Source: Ptiloglossa arizonensis (Eukaryota; Arthropoda; Insecta; Hymenoptera; Colletidae). Taken from it: a stretch of DNA of 64,000 nt. The position numbers and the translations under genes are program-made. The stretch lies in NCBI RefSeq assembly GCF_051014685.1, contig NW_027479253.1, positions 1-64,000 of the forward strand, written 5' to 3'. Positions 25,630 through 37,767 of the stretch are shown here, piece by piece; the first letter of the stretch is position 1; every line of letters begins with the position of its first letter. The notes beneath the pieces were generated by a model. The model did no database searches and was not told where the DNA came from. It was given only the letters and a program-made list of their open reading frames with translations.

Positions 25630-27044
25630 CACGCAACAGGAATTTTTGGGTCAGGTCAATCCGTTCGCGAGATATGGGAGTTTGAAGCCATGAAGTGGTT
25701 GAGAAGGCATAAAATTTTTCACAATTCTGCTGCTCCAAACGCTTAACCAGAATGGCCTAGGGAAAAAATACACATACCGCTGTAATCGGGCGAGTTTCTA
25801 CTTTCAGATGCAATAGGAATTTTTGGGTTAGGTCAATCCGTTCGCGAGATATGGGAGTTTGAAGACTAGAAATGGTTGAGAAGGCAACTAATTTTTCGCA
25901 ATTCTGCTGCTCCAAACGCTTAAGCAGAGTGGCCTAGGGAAAAAATACACATACCGTTGTAATCGGGCGAGTTTCTAATTTCAGATGCAATAGGAATTTT
26001 TGGGTTAGGTCAATCCGCTCGCGAGATATGGGAGTTTGAAGCTAAGAAATGGTTGAGAAGACAACAAATTTGTCGCATTTCTGCTGCTCCAAACGCTTAA
26101 CCAGAATGGCCTAAGGAAAAAATACACATACCGTTGTATTCGGGCGAGTTTCTACTTTCAAATGGAATAGGAATTTTTGGGTTAGGTCAATCCGTTCGCG
26201 AGATATGGGAGTTTCAAGACTAGAAATGGTTGAGAAGGCAACAAATTTTTCGCAATTCTGCTGCTCCAAACGCTTAACCAGAATGGCCTAGGGAAAAAAT
26301 ACACATACCGTTCTAATCGGGCGAGTTTCTACTTTCAGATGCAATGGGTATTTTTGGGTTGGGTCAATACGTTCGCGAGATATGGGAGTTTGAAGACTAG
26401 AAATGGTTGAGAAGGCAACTAATTTTTCGCAATTCTGCTGCTCCAAACGCTTAACCAGCATGGCCTAGGGAAAAAATACACATACCGTTGTAATCGGGCG
26501 AGTTTCTACATTCAGATGCAATAGGAATTTTTGGGTTAGGTCAATCCGCTCGCGAGATACGGGAGTTTGAAGCTAAGAAATGGTTGAGAAGACAACAAAT
26601 TTGTCGCACTTCTGCTGCTCCAAACGCTTAACAAGAATGGCCTAAGGAAAAAATACACATACCGTTGTAATCGGGCGAGTTTCTACTTTCAGATGCAATA
26701 GGAATTTTTGGGTTCGGGCAATCCGTTCGCGAGGTATGGGACTTTGAAGCTAAGAAATGGTTGAGAAGACAACAAATTTTCCGCAATTCTGCTGCTCCAA
26801 ACGCTTAACCAGAATGGGCTAGGGAAAAAATACACATACCGTTCTAATAGGGCGAGTTTCTACTTTCAGATGCAACAGGAATTTTTGGGTTAGGCCAATC
26901 CGTTCGCGAGATATGGGAGTTTGAAGCCAAGAAATGGTTGAGAAGGCATAAAATTTTTCGCAATTCTGCTGCTCCAAACGCTTAACCAGAATGGCCTAGG
27001 GAAAAATACACATACCGTTGTAATCGGGCGAGTTTCTACTTTCA
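25630..27044. repeat. Eight-monomer cassette S-T-U-V-W-P-Q-R, copy 1
   Basis: Monomer order S (ccatgaagtgg), T (gcagagtgg), U (ctaatttcag, gcatttctg), V (aaatggaatagg, tttcaagactag), W (gcaatgggtattt, gtcaatacg), P (gatacggg, aacaagaatgg), Q (attttccgc, gggctaggg) and R (taataggg, gatgcaacagg). The length is 1,415 bp, one base short of 8 times 177 because of a lost A near 27.0 kb. A G and an M monomer separate it from the next copy. Confidence 0.8.
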
Positions 27045-27398
27045 AATGCAATAGGAATTTGTGGGTTAGGTCAATCCGTTCGCGAGATATGGCAGTTTGA
27101 AGCCAAGAAATGGTTGAGAAGGCAAAAAATTTTTCGCAATTCTGCTGCTCCAAACGCTTAACCAGAATGGCCTAGGGAAAAAATACACATACCGTTGTAA
27201 TCGGGCGAGTTTCTACTTTCAGACGCAGCAGGAATTTTTGGGTTCGGGCAATCCGTTCGCGAGGTATGGGACTTTGAAGCTAAGAAATGGTTGAGAAGAC
27301 AACAAATTTTTCGCAATTCTGCTGCCCCAAACGCTTAACCAGAATGGCCTAGGGAAAAAATACACATACCGTTGTAATCGGGCTAGTTTCTACTTTCA

Positions 27399-28814
27399 CA
27401 CGCAACAGGAATTTTTGGGTTAGGTCAATCCGTTCGCGAGATATGGGAGTTTGAAGCCATGAAGTGGTTGAGAAGGCATAAAATTTTTCACAATTCTGCT
27501 GCTCCAAACGCTTAACCAGAATGGCCTAGGGAAAAAATACACATACCGCTGTAATCGGGCGGGTTTCTACTTTCAGATGCAATAGGAATTTTTGGGTTAG
27601 GTCAATCCGTTCGCGAGATATGGGAGTTTGAAGACTAGAAATGTTTGAGAAGGCAACTAATTTTTCGCAATTCTGCTGCTCCAAACGCTTAAGCAGAGTG
27701 GCCTAGGGAAAAAATACACATACCGTTGTAATCGGTCGAGTTTCTAATTTCAGATGCAATAGGAATTTTTGGGTTAGGTCAATCCGCTCGCGAGATATGG
27801 GAGTTTGAAGCTAAGAAATGGTTGAGAAGACAACAAATTTGTCGCATTTCTGCTGCTCCAAACGCTTAACCAGAATGGCCTAAGGAAAAAATACACATAC
27901 CGTTGTAATCGGGCGAGTTTCTACTTTCAAATGGAATAGGAATTTTTGGGTTAGGTCAATCCGTTCGCGAGATATGGGAGTTTCAAGACTAGAAATGGTT
28001 GAGAAGGCAACAAATTTTTCGCAATTCTGCTGCTCCAAACGCTTAACCAGAATGGCCTAGGGAAAAAATACACATACCGTTCTAATCGGGCGAGTTTCTA
28101 CTTTCAGATGCAATGGGTATTTTTGGGTTGGGTCAATACGTTCGCGAGATATGGGAGTTTGAAGACTAGAAATGGTTGAGAAGGCAACTAATTTTTCGCA
28201 ATTCTGCTGCTCCAAACGCTTAACCAGCAAGGCCTAGGGAAAAAATACACATACCGTTGTAATCGGGCGAGTTTCTACATTCAGATGCAATAGGAATTTT
28301 TGGGTTAGGTCAATCCGCTCGCGAGATACGGGAGTTTGAAGCTAAGAAATGGTTGAGAAGACAACAAATTTGTCGCACTTCTGCTGCTCCAAACGCTTAA
28401 CAAGAATGGCCTAAGGAAAAAATACACATACCGTTGTAATCGGGCGAGTTTCTACTTTCAGATGCAATAGGAATTTTTGGGTTCGGGCAATCCGTTCGCG
28501 AGGTATGGGACTTTGAATCTAAGAAATGGTTGAGAAGACAACAAATTTTCCGCAATTCTGCTGCTCCAAACGCTTAACCAGAATGGGCTAGGGAAAAAAT
28601 ACACATACCGTTGTAATAGGGCGAGTTTCTACTTTCAGATGCAACAGGAATTTTTGGGTTTGGTCAATCCGTTCGCGAGATATGGGAGTTTGAAGCCAAG
28701 AAATGGTTGAGAAGGCATAAAATTTTTCGCAATTCTGCTGCTCCAAACGCTTAACCAGAATGGCCTAGGGAAAAAATACACATACCGTTGTAATCGGGCG
28801 AGTTTCTACTTTCA
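27399..28814. repeat. Eight-monomer cassette S-T-U-V-W-P-Q-R, copy 2
   Basis: Exactly 1,416 bp. It is preceded by ggctagtttc, a private mark shared with the cassette 7,080 bp downstream at 34479. T has aaatgtttgag, W has ccagcaagg and Q has gactttgaatctaag. The Q mark and the aaatgtttgag mark are also in the downstream copy, so the two descend from one event. Confidence 0.8.
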
Positions 28815-30761
28815 AATGCAATAGGAATTTGTGGGTTAGGTCAATCCGTTCGCGAGATATGGCAGTTTGAAGCCAAGAAATGGTTGAGAAGGCAAAAAAT
28901 TTTTCGCACTTCTGCTACTCCAAACGCTTAACCAGAATGGCCTAGGGAAAAAATACACATACCGTTGTAATCGGACTAGTTTCTACTTTGAGATGCAATA
29001 GGAATTTTTGGGTTAGGTCAATCCGTTCGCGGGATATGGGAGTTTGAAGCCAAGAAATGGTTGAGAATGCAAAAAATTTTTCGCAATTCTGCTGAACCAA
29101 CCACTTAACCAGAATGGTCTAGGGAAAAAATACACATACCGCTGTAGTCGGGCGAGTTTCTACTTTCAGATGCAATAGGAATTTTTGGGTTAGGCCAATC
29201 CGTTCGCGAGATATGGGAGTTTGAAGCCAAGAAATGGTTGAGAAGGCAAAAAATTTTTCGCAATTCTGCTGCTCCAAACGCTTAACCAGAATGGCCTAGG
29301 GAAATAATACACATAACGTTGAAATCGGGTGAGTTTCTACTTTCAGCTACAATAGGAATTTTTGGGTTAGGTCAATCCGTTCGCGAGATATGGGACTTTG
29401 AAGCTAAGAATTGGTTGAAAATACAACAAATTTTTCGCACTTCTGCTGCTCCAATCGCTTAACCAGAATGGCCTAGGGGAAAAATACACGTACTGTTGTA
29501 ATCGGGGGAGTTTCTACTTTCAGATGCAATAGGAATTTTTGGGTTCGGGCAATCCGTCCGCGAGGTATGGGACTTTGAAGCTAAGAAATGGTTGAGAAGA
29601 CAACAAATTGTTCGCAATTCTGCTGCTCCAAAGGCTTAACCAGAATGGGCTAGGGAAAAAATACACATACCGTTGTAATCGGGCGAGCTTCTACTTTCAC
29701 ACGCAACAGGAATTTTTGGGTTAGGTCAATCCGTTCGCGAGATATGGGAGTTTGAAGCCAAGAAATGGTTGAGAAGGCAAAAAATTTTTCGCAATTCTGC
29801 TGCTCCAAACGCTTAACCAGAATGGCCTAGAGAAAAAATACACATACCGTTGTAATCGGGCGAGTTTCTACATTCAGATGCAATAGGAATTTTTGGGTTA
29901 GGTCAATCCCTTCGCGAGGTATGGGACTTTGAAGCTAAGAAATGGTTGAGAAGACAACAAATTTGTCGCACTTCTGCTGCTCCAAACGGATAACCAGAAT
30001 GGCCTAAGGAAAAGATATACATACCGTTGTAATCGGGCGAGTGTCTACTTTCAGATACAATAGGAATTTTTGGGTTAGGTCAATCCGCTCGCGAGATATG
30101 GGAGTTTGAAGCTAAGAAATGGTTGAGAAGACAACAAACTTGTCGTAATTCTGCTGCTCCAAACGCTTAACCAGAATGGCCTAAGGAAAAAATACACATA
30201 CCGTTGTAATCGGGCGAGTTTCTACATTCAGATGCAATAGGAATTTTTGGGTTCGGGCAATCCGTTCGCGAGGTATGGGACTTTGAAGCTAAGAAATGGT
30301 TGAGAAGACAACAAATTTTCCTCAATTCTGCTGCTCCAAACGCTTAACCAGAATGGGCTAGGGAAAAAATACACATACCGTTGTAATCGGGCGAGTTTCT
30401 ACTTTCACACGCAATAGGAATTTTTGGGTTAGGTCAATCCGTTCGCGAGATATGGGAGTTTGAAGCCAAGAAATGGTTGAGAAGGCATAAAATTTTTCGC
30501 AATTCTGCTGCTCCAAACGCTTAACCAGAATGGCCTAGGGAAAAATTACGCATACCGTTGTAATCGGGCGAGTTTCTACTTTCAGACGCAGCAGGAATTT
30601 TTGGGTTCGGGCAATCCGTTCGCGAGGTATGGGACTTTGAAGCTAAGAAATGGTTGAGAAGACAACAAATTGTTCGCAATTCTGCTGCTCCAAAGGCTTA
30701 ACCAGAATGGCCTAGGGCAAAAATACGCACACAGTTGTAATCGGGCGAGTTTCTACTTTCA

Positions 30762-30938
30762 GATGCAATAGGAATTTTTGGGTTAGGTCAATCCGTTCGC
30801 GAGATATGGGAGTTTGAAGCCAAGAAATGGTTGAGAAGGCAAAAAATTTTTCGCAATTCTGCTGCTCCAAACGCTTAACCAGAATGGCCTAGGGAAAAAA
30901 TACACACACCGTTGTAATCGGGCGAGTTTCTACTTTCA
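30762..30938 (+). repeat. Representative satellite monomer (177 bp)
   Basis: This unit lies close to the apparent consensus and serves as a reference phase, starting at gatgcaatagg. In order it carries GGGTTAGG near base 20, TTCGCGAGATATGGG near 35-49, the A-tract/T-tract AAAAAATTTTT at 30841-30851, TGCTGCTCCAAACGC near 99, GGCCTAGGG near 125 and ACCGTTGTAATCGGGCGAG near 147. The self-complementary A6T5 tract is the kind of sequence that bends or stiffens DNA. Its one visible deviation is acacacaccg in place of the commoner acacataccg. The length of 177 equals 59 codons, which explains the chance reading frames across the array. The unit has eight CpG sites, about the number expected from its base composition. 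Confidence 0.9.
30795..30811 (+). other. CENP-B-box-like 17-mer, common form
   Basis: The stretch gttcgcgagatatggga aligns to the mammalian CENP-B box pattern NTTCGNNNNANNCGGGN with eight of nine fixed positions matching; the only mismatch is T for C at the start of CGGG. The form is repeated once per monomer in most of the array. Some variants lose it: M and Q carry cgaggtatggg (the central A is lost) and B and G carry tatggcag. One near-match somewhere in a 177-bp unit on two strands is expected by chance a few percent of the time, so this is suggestive only. Whether the organism has a CENP-B-like protein is unknown. Confidence 0.4.
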
Positions 30939-32820
30939 GACGCAGCAGGAATTTTTGGGTTCGGGCAATCCGTTCGCGAGGTATGGGACTTTGAAGCTAA
31001 GAAATGGTTGAGAAGACAACAAATTTTTCGCAATTCTGCTGCCCCAAACGCTTAACCAGAATGGCCTAGGGAAAAAATACACATACCGTTGTAATCGGGC
31101 GAGTTTCTACTTTCAGTTGCAATAGGAATTTTTGGGTTAAGACAATCCGTTCGCGAGATATGGGAGTTTGAAGACTAGAAATGGTTGAGAAGGCAACTAA
31201 TTTTTCGCAATTCTGCTGCTCCAAACGCTTAACCAGAATGGCCTAAGGAAAAAATACACATACCGTTGTAATCGGGCGAGTTTCTACATTCAGATGCAAT
31301 AGGAATTTTTGGGTTCGGGCAATCCGTTCGCGAGGTATGGGACTTTGAAGCTAAGAAATGGTTGAGAAGACAACAAATTTTCCGCAATTCTGCTGCTCCA
31401 AACGCCTAACCAGAATGGGCTAGGGAAAAAATACACATACCGTTGTAATCGGGCGAGTTTCTACTTTCAGTTGCAATAGGAATTTTTGGGTTAAGTCAAT
31501 CCGTTCGCGAGATATGGGAGTTTGAAGACTAGAAATGGTTGAGAAGGCAACTAATTTTTCGCAATTCTGCTTCTCCAAACGCTTAAGCAGAATGGCCTAG
31601 GGAAAAAATACACATACCGTTGTAATCGGGCGAGTTTCTACTTTCAGATGCAATAGGAATTTTTGGGTTAGGTCAATCCGTTCGCGAGATATGGGAGTTT
31701 CAAGACTAGAAATGGTTGAGAAGGCAACAAATTTATCGCAATTCTGCTGCTCCAAACGCTTAACCAGAATGGCCTAGGGAAAAAATACACATACCGTTCT
31801 AATCGGGCGAGTTTCTACGTTCAGATGCAATGGGTATTTTTGGGTTAGGTCAATCCGTTCGCGAGATATGAGAGTTTGAAGACTAGAAATGGTTGAGAAG
31901 GCAACTAATTTTTCGCAATTCTGCTGCTCCAAACGCTTAACCAGCATGGCCTAGGGAAAAAATACACATACCGTTGTAATCGGGCGAGTTTCTACATTCA
32001 GATGCAATAGGAATTTTTGGGTTAGGTCAATCCGCTCGCGAGATACGGGAGTTTGAAGCTAAGAAATGGTTGAGAAGACAACAAATTTGTCGCACTTCTG
32101 CTGCTCCAAACGCTTAACAAGAATGGCCTAAGGAAAAAATACACATACCGTTGTAATCGGGCGAGTTTCTACTTTCAGATGCAATAGGAATTTTTGGGTT
32201 CGGGCAATCCGTTCGCGAGGTATGGGACTTTGAAGCTAAGAAATGGTTGAGAAGACAACAAATTTTCCGCAATTCTGCTGCTCCAAACGCTTAACCAGAA
32301 TGGGCTAGGGAAAAAATACACATACCGTTCTAATCGGGCGAGTTTCTACATTCAGATGCAATAGGAATTTTTGGGTTAGGTCAATCCGCTGGCGAGATAT
32401 GGGAGTTTGAAGCTAAGAAATGGTTGAGTAGACAACAAATTTGTCGCACTTCTGCTGCTCCAAACGCTTGACCAGAACGGCCTAAGGAAAAAATACACAT
32501 ACCGTTGTAATCGGGCGAGTTTCTACATTCAGATGCAATAGGAATTTTTGGGTTCGGGCAATCCGTTCGCGAGGTATGGGACTTTGAAGCTAAGAAATGG
32601 TTGAGAAGACAACAAATTTTTCGCAATTCTGCTGCCCCAAACGCTTAACCAGAATGGCCTAGGGGAAAAATACACATACCGTTGTAATCGGGCGAGTTTC
32701 TACTTTCACACGCAACAGGAATTTTTGGGTCAGGTCAATCCGTTCGCGAGATATGGGAGTTTGAAGCCATGAAGTGGTTGAGAAGGCATAAAATTTTTCA
32801 CAATTCTGCTGCTCCAAACG
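30866..32820. repeat. Domain 2 block with gttgcaatagg monomers
   Basis: About 11 monomers: M types with gctgcccc, two monomers starting gttgcaatagg with gggttaagacaatcc or gggttaagtcaatcc, Q, V-like, W, P, Q, L (near 32389), M/Q and S. Parts reappear near 38.37-39.1 kb (gttgcaatagg with gggttaagaca, offset 7,256), where three such monomers occur. The L to S portion copies 25.1-25.8 kb without the X monomer. Confidence 0.7.
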
Positions 32821-35800
32821 CTTAACCAGAATGGCCTAAGGAAAAAATACACATACCGTTGTAATCGGGCGAGTTTCTACTTTCAAATGGAATAGGAATT
32901 TTTGGGTTAGGTCAATCCGTTCGCGAGATATGGGAGTTTCAAGACTAGAAATGGTTGAGAAGGCAACAAATTTTTCGCAATTCTGCTGCTCCAAACGCTT
33001 AACCAGAATGGCCTAGGGAAAAAATACACATACCGTTCTAATCGGGCGAGTTTCTACTTTCAGATGCAATGGGTATTTTTGGGTTGGGTCAATACGTTCG
33101 CGAGATATGGGAGTTTGAAGACTAGAAATGGTTGAGAACGCAACTAATTTTTCGCAATTCTGCTGCTCCAAACGCTTAACCAGCATGGCCTAGGGAAAAA
33201 ATACACATACCGTTGTAATCGGGCGAGTTTCTACATTCAGATGCAATAGGAATTTTTGGGTTAGGTCAATCCGCTCGCGAGATACGGGAGTTTGAAGCTA
33301 AGAAATGGTTGAGAAGACAACAAATTTGTCGCACTTCTGCTGCTCCAAACGCTTAACAAGAATGGCCTAAGGAAAAAATACACATACCGTTGTAAGCGGG
33401 CGAGTTTCTACTTTCAGATGCAATAGGAATTTTTGGGTTCGGGCAATCCGTTCGCGAGGTATGGGACTTTGAAGCTAAGAAATGGTTGAGAAGACAACAA
33501 ATTTTCCGCAATTCTGCTGCTCCAAACGCTTAACCAGAATGGGCTAGGGAAAAAATACACATACCGTTGTAATAGGGCGAGTTTCTACTTTCAGATGCAA
33601 CAGGAATTTTTGGGTTAGGTCAATCCGTTCGCGAGATATGGGAGTTTGAAGCCAAGAAATGGTTGAGAAGGCATAAAATTTTTCGCAATTCTGCTGCTCC
33701 AAACGCTTAACCAGAATGGCCTAGGGAAAAAATACACATACCGTTGTAATCGGGCGAGTTTCTACTTTCAAATGCAATAGGAATTTGTGGGTTAGGTCAA
33801 TCCGTTCGCGAGATATGGCAGTTTGAAGCCAAGAAATGGTTGAGAAGGCAAAAAATTTTTCGCAATTCTGCTGCTCCAAACGCTTAACCAGAATGGCCTA
33901 GGGAAAAAATACACATACCGTTGTAATCGGGCGAGTTTCTACTTTCAGACGCAGCAGGAATTTTTGGGTTCGGGCAATCTGTTCGCGAGGTATGGGACTT
34001 TGAAGCTAAGAAATGGTTGAGAAGGCAACAAATTGTTCGCAATTCTGCTGCTCCAAAGGCTTAACCAGAATGGGCTACGGAAAAAATACACATACCGTTG
34101 TAATCGGACGAGCTTCTACTTTCACACGCAACAGGAATTTTTGGGTTAGGTCAATCCGTTCGCGAGATATGGGAGTTTGAAGCCAAGAAATGGTTGAGAA
34201 GGCAAAAAATTTTTCGCAATTCTGCTGCTCCAAACGCTTAACCAGAATGGCCTAGGGAAAAAATACACACACCGTTGTAATCGGGCGAGTTTCTAGTTTC
34301 AGACGCAGCAGGAATTTTTGGGTTCGGGCAATCCGTTCGCGAGGTATGGGACTTTGAAGCTAAGAAATGGTTGAGAAGACAACAAATTTTTCGCAATTCT
34401 GCTGCCCCAAACGCTTAACCAGAATGGCCTAGGGAAAAAATACACATACCGTTGTAATCGGGCTAGTTTCTACTTTCACACGCAACAGGAATTTTTGGGT
34501 TAGGTCAATCCGTTCGCGAGATATGGGAGTTTGAAGCCATGAAGTGGTTGAGAAGGCATAAAATTTTTCACAATTCTGCTGCTCCAAACGCTTAACCAGA
34601 ATGGCCTAGGGAAAAAATACACATACCGCTGTAATCGGGCGGGTTTCTACTTTCAGATGCAATAGGAATTTTTGGGTTAGGTCAATCCGTTCGCGAGATA
34701 TGGGAGATTGAAGACTAGAAATGTTTGAGAAGGCAACTAATTTTTCGCAATTCTGCTGCTCCAAACGCTTAAGCAGAGTGGCCTAGGGAAAAAATACACA
34801 TACCGTTGTAATCGGGCGAGTTTCTAATTTCAGATGCAATAGGAATTTTTGGGTTAGGTCAATCCGCTCGCGAGATATGGGAGTTTGAAGCTAAGAAATG
34901 GTTGAGAAGACAACAAATTTGTCGCATTTCTGCTGCTCCAAACGCTTAACCAGAATGGCCTAAGGAAAAAATACACATACCGTTGTAATCGGGCGAGTTT
35001 CTACTTTCAAATGGAATAGGAATTTTTGGGTTAGGTCAATCCGTTCGCGAGATATGGGAGTTTCAAGACTAGAAATGGTTGAGAAGGCAACAAATTTTTC
35101 GCAATTCTGCTGCTCCAAACGCTTAACCAGAATGGCCTAGGGAAAAAATACACATACCGTTCTAATCGGGCGAGTTTCTACTTTCAGATGCAATGGGTAT
35201 TTTTGGGTTGGGTCAATACGTTCGCGAGATATGGGAGTTTGAAGACTAGAAATGGTTGAGAAGGCAACTAATTTTTCGCAATTCTGCTGCTCCAAACGCT
35301 TAACCAGCATGGCCTAGGGAAAAAATACACATACCGTTGTAATCGGGCGAGTTTCTGCATTCAGATGCAATAGGAATTTTTGGGTTAGGTCAATCCGCTC
35401 GCGAGATACGGGAGTTTGAAGCTAAGAAATGGTTGAGAAGAAAACAAATTTGTCGCACTTCTGCTGCTCCAAACGCTTAACAAGAATGGCCTAAGGAAAA
35501 AATACACATACCGTTGTAATCGGGCGAGTTTCTACTTTCAGATGCAATAGGAATTTTTGGGATCGGGCAATCCGTTCGCGAGGTATGGGACTTTGAATCT
35601 AAGAAATGGTTGAGAAGACAACAAATTTTCCGCAATTCTGCTGCTCCAAACGCTTAACCAGAATGGGCTAGGGAAAAAATACACATACCGTTGTAATAGG
35701 GCGAGTTTCTACTTTCAGATGCAACAGGAATTTTTGGGTTAGGTCAATCCGTTCGCGGGATATGGGAGTTTGAAGCCAAGAAATGGTTGAGAATGCAAAA

Positions 35801-37767
35801 AATTTTTCGCAATTCTGCTGAACCAACCACTTAACCAGAATGGTCTAGGGAAAAAATACACATACCGCTGTAGTCGGGCGAGTTTCTACTTTCAGATGCA
35901 ATAGGAATTTTTGGGTTAGGCCAATCCGTTCGCGAGATATGGGAGTTTGAAGCCAAGAAATGGTTGAGAAGGCAAAAAATTTTTCGCAATTCTGCTGCTC
36001 CAAACGCTTAACCAGAATGGCCTAGGGAAATAATACACATAACGTTGAAATCGGGTGAGATTCTACTTTCAGCTACAATAGGAATTTTTGGGTTAGGTCA
36101 ATCCGTTCGCGAGATATGGGACTTTGAAGCTAAGAATTGGTTGAAAATACAACAAATTTTTCGCACTTCTGCTGCTCCAATCGCTTAACCAGAATGGCCT
36201 AGGGGAAAAATACACGTACTGTTGTAATCGGGGGAGTTTCTACTTTCAGATGCAATAGGAATTTTTGGGTTCGGGCAATCCGTCCGCGAGGTATGGGACT
36301 TTGAAGCTAAGAAATGGTTGAGAAGACAACAAATTGTTCGCAATTCTGCTGCTCCAAAGGCTTAACCAGAATGGGCTAGGGAAAAAATACACATACCGTT
36401 GTAATCGGGCGAGCTTCTAGTTTCACACGCAACAGGAATTTTTGGGTTAGGTCAATCCGTTCGCGAGATATGGGAGTTTGAAGCCAAGAAATGGTTGAGA
36501 AGGCAAAAAATTTTTCGCAATTCTGCTGCTCCAAACGCTTAACCAGAATGGCCTAGAGAAAAAATACACATACCGTTGTAATCGGGCGAGTTTCTACATT
36601 CAGATGCAATAGGAATTTTTGGGTTAGGTCAATCCGTCGCGAGATATGGGAGTTTGAAGCTAAGAAATGGTTGAGATGAGAACAAATTTTTCGCAATTCT
36701 GCTGCTCCAAACGCTTAACCAGAATGGCCTAGGGAAAAATTACGCATACCGCTGTAATCAGGCGAGTTTCTACTTTCAGATGCAACAGTAATTTTTGGGT
36801 TAGGTCAATCCCTTCGCGAGGTATGGGACTTTGAAGCTAAGAAATGGTTGAGAAGACAACAAATTTGTCGCACTTCTGCTGCTCCAAACGGTTAACCAGA
36901 ATGGCCTAAGGAAAAGATATACATACCGTTGTAATCGGGCGAGTGTCTACTTTCAGATACAATAGGAATTTTTGGGTTAGGTCAATCCGCTCGCGAGATA
37001 TGGGAGTTTGAAGCTAAGAAATGGTTGAGAAGACAACAAACTTGTCGTAATTCTGCTGCTCCAAACGCTTAACCAGAATGGCCTAAGGAAAAAATACACA
37101 TACCGTTGTAATCGGGCGAGTTTCTACATTCAGATGCAATAGGAATTTTTGGGTTCGGGCAATCCGTTCGCGAGGTATGGGACTTTGAAGCTAAGAAATG
37201 GTTGAGAAGACAACAAATTTTCCTCAATTCTGCTGCTCCAAACGCTTAACCAGAATGGGCAAGGGAAAAAATACACATACCGTTGTAATCGGGCGAGTTT
37301 CTACTTTCACACGCAATAGGAATTTTTGGGTTAGGTCAATCCGTTCGCGAGATATGGGAGTTTGAAGCCAAGAAATGGTTGAGAAGGCATAAAATTTTTC
37401 GCAATTCTGCTGCTCCAAACGCTTAACCAGAATGGCCTAGGGAAAAATTACGCATACCGTTGTAATCGGGCGAGTTTCTACTTTCAGACGCAGCAGGAAT
37501 TTTTGGGTTCGGGCAATCCGTTCGCGAGGTATGGGACTTTGAAGCTAAGAAATGGTTGAGAAGACAACAAATTGTTCGCAATTCTGCTGCTCCAAAGGCT
37601 TAACCAGAATGGCCTAGGGCAAAAATACGCACACAGTTGTAATCGGGCGAGTTTCTACTTTCAGATGCAATAGGAATTTTTGGGTTAGGTCAATCCGTTC
37701 GCGAGATATGGGAGTTTGAAGCCAAGAAATGGTTGAGAAGGCAAAAAATTTTTCGCAATTCTGCTGC
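32821..37767. repeat. Segmental duplication SD4, copy b
   Basis: Partner of 26096-30865. Relative to that copy it has two extra monomers near 33.96-34.31 kb, lacks two monomers at the R junction near 35.74 kb (gatgcaacagg runs into gcgggatatggg), and has one extra I monomer near 36.65 kb (ccgtcgcgag, gagatgagaac). All changes keep the 177-bp phase. The left junction sits inside an S monomer that switches to a U-type end (cctaagg). Confidence 0.85.
34479..35717. repeat. Cassette S-T-U-V-W-P-Q, copy 3 (R replaced)
   Basis: This copies 27399-28637 at an offset of exactly 7,080 bp (40 monomers). The eighth monomer starts as R (gatgcaacagg) but switches at gttcgcg to an H' monomer (gcgggatatggg, tgaaccaacc), an in-register chimera. 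Private marks are gggagattgaag in T, gtttctgcattc before P, and gggatcgggcaatcc in Q. Confidence 0.75.

Larger units (their letters stand above)
26096..30865. repeat. Segmental duplication SD4, copy a
   Basis: This matches 32821-37767. The offset steps through 6,725, 7,080, 6,726 and 6,902 bp, each step being one or two whole monomers gained or lost in one copy. Shared rare words include tactgttgtaatcggggg (29491 and 36217), cctcaattctg (near 30.31 and 37.21 kb) and gcaaaaatacgcacacag (near 30.72 and 37.62 kb). It contains a domain 1-like island (G, H', D', N) at about 28.8-29.5 kb. It ends where gctgctcc here faces gctgcccc there. Confidence 0.85.

Noticed and set aside
30782..30789. Telomere-like word GGGTTAGG in nearly every monomer.
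   Set aside because: It is little more than one telomeric unit per 177 bp, never extended to two or more in tandem, and fixed in place within the monomer. Chance fits.
30841..30851. AAAAAATTTTT taken as a terminator or promoter element.
   Set aside because: It is a fixed part of the monomer with no gene nearby. At most it affects DNA bending or nucleosome placement.
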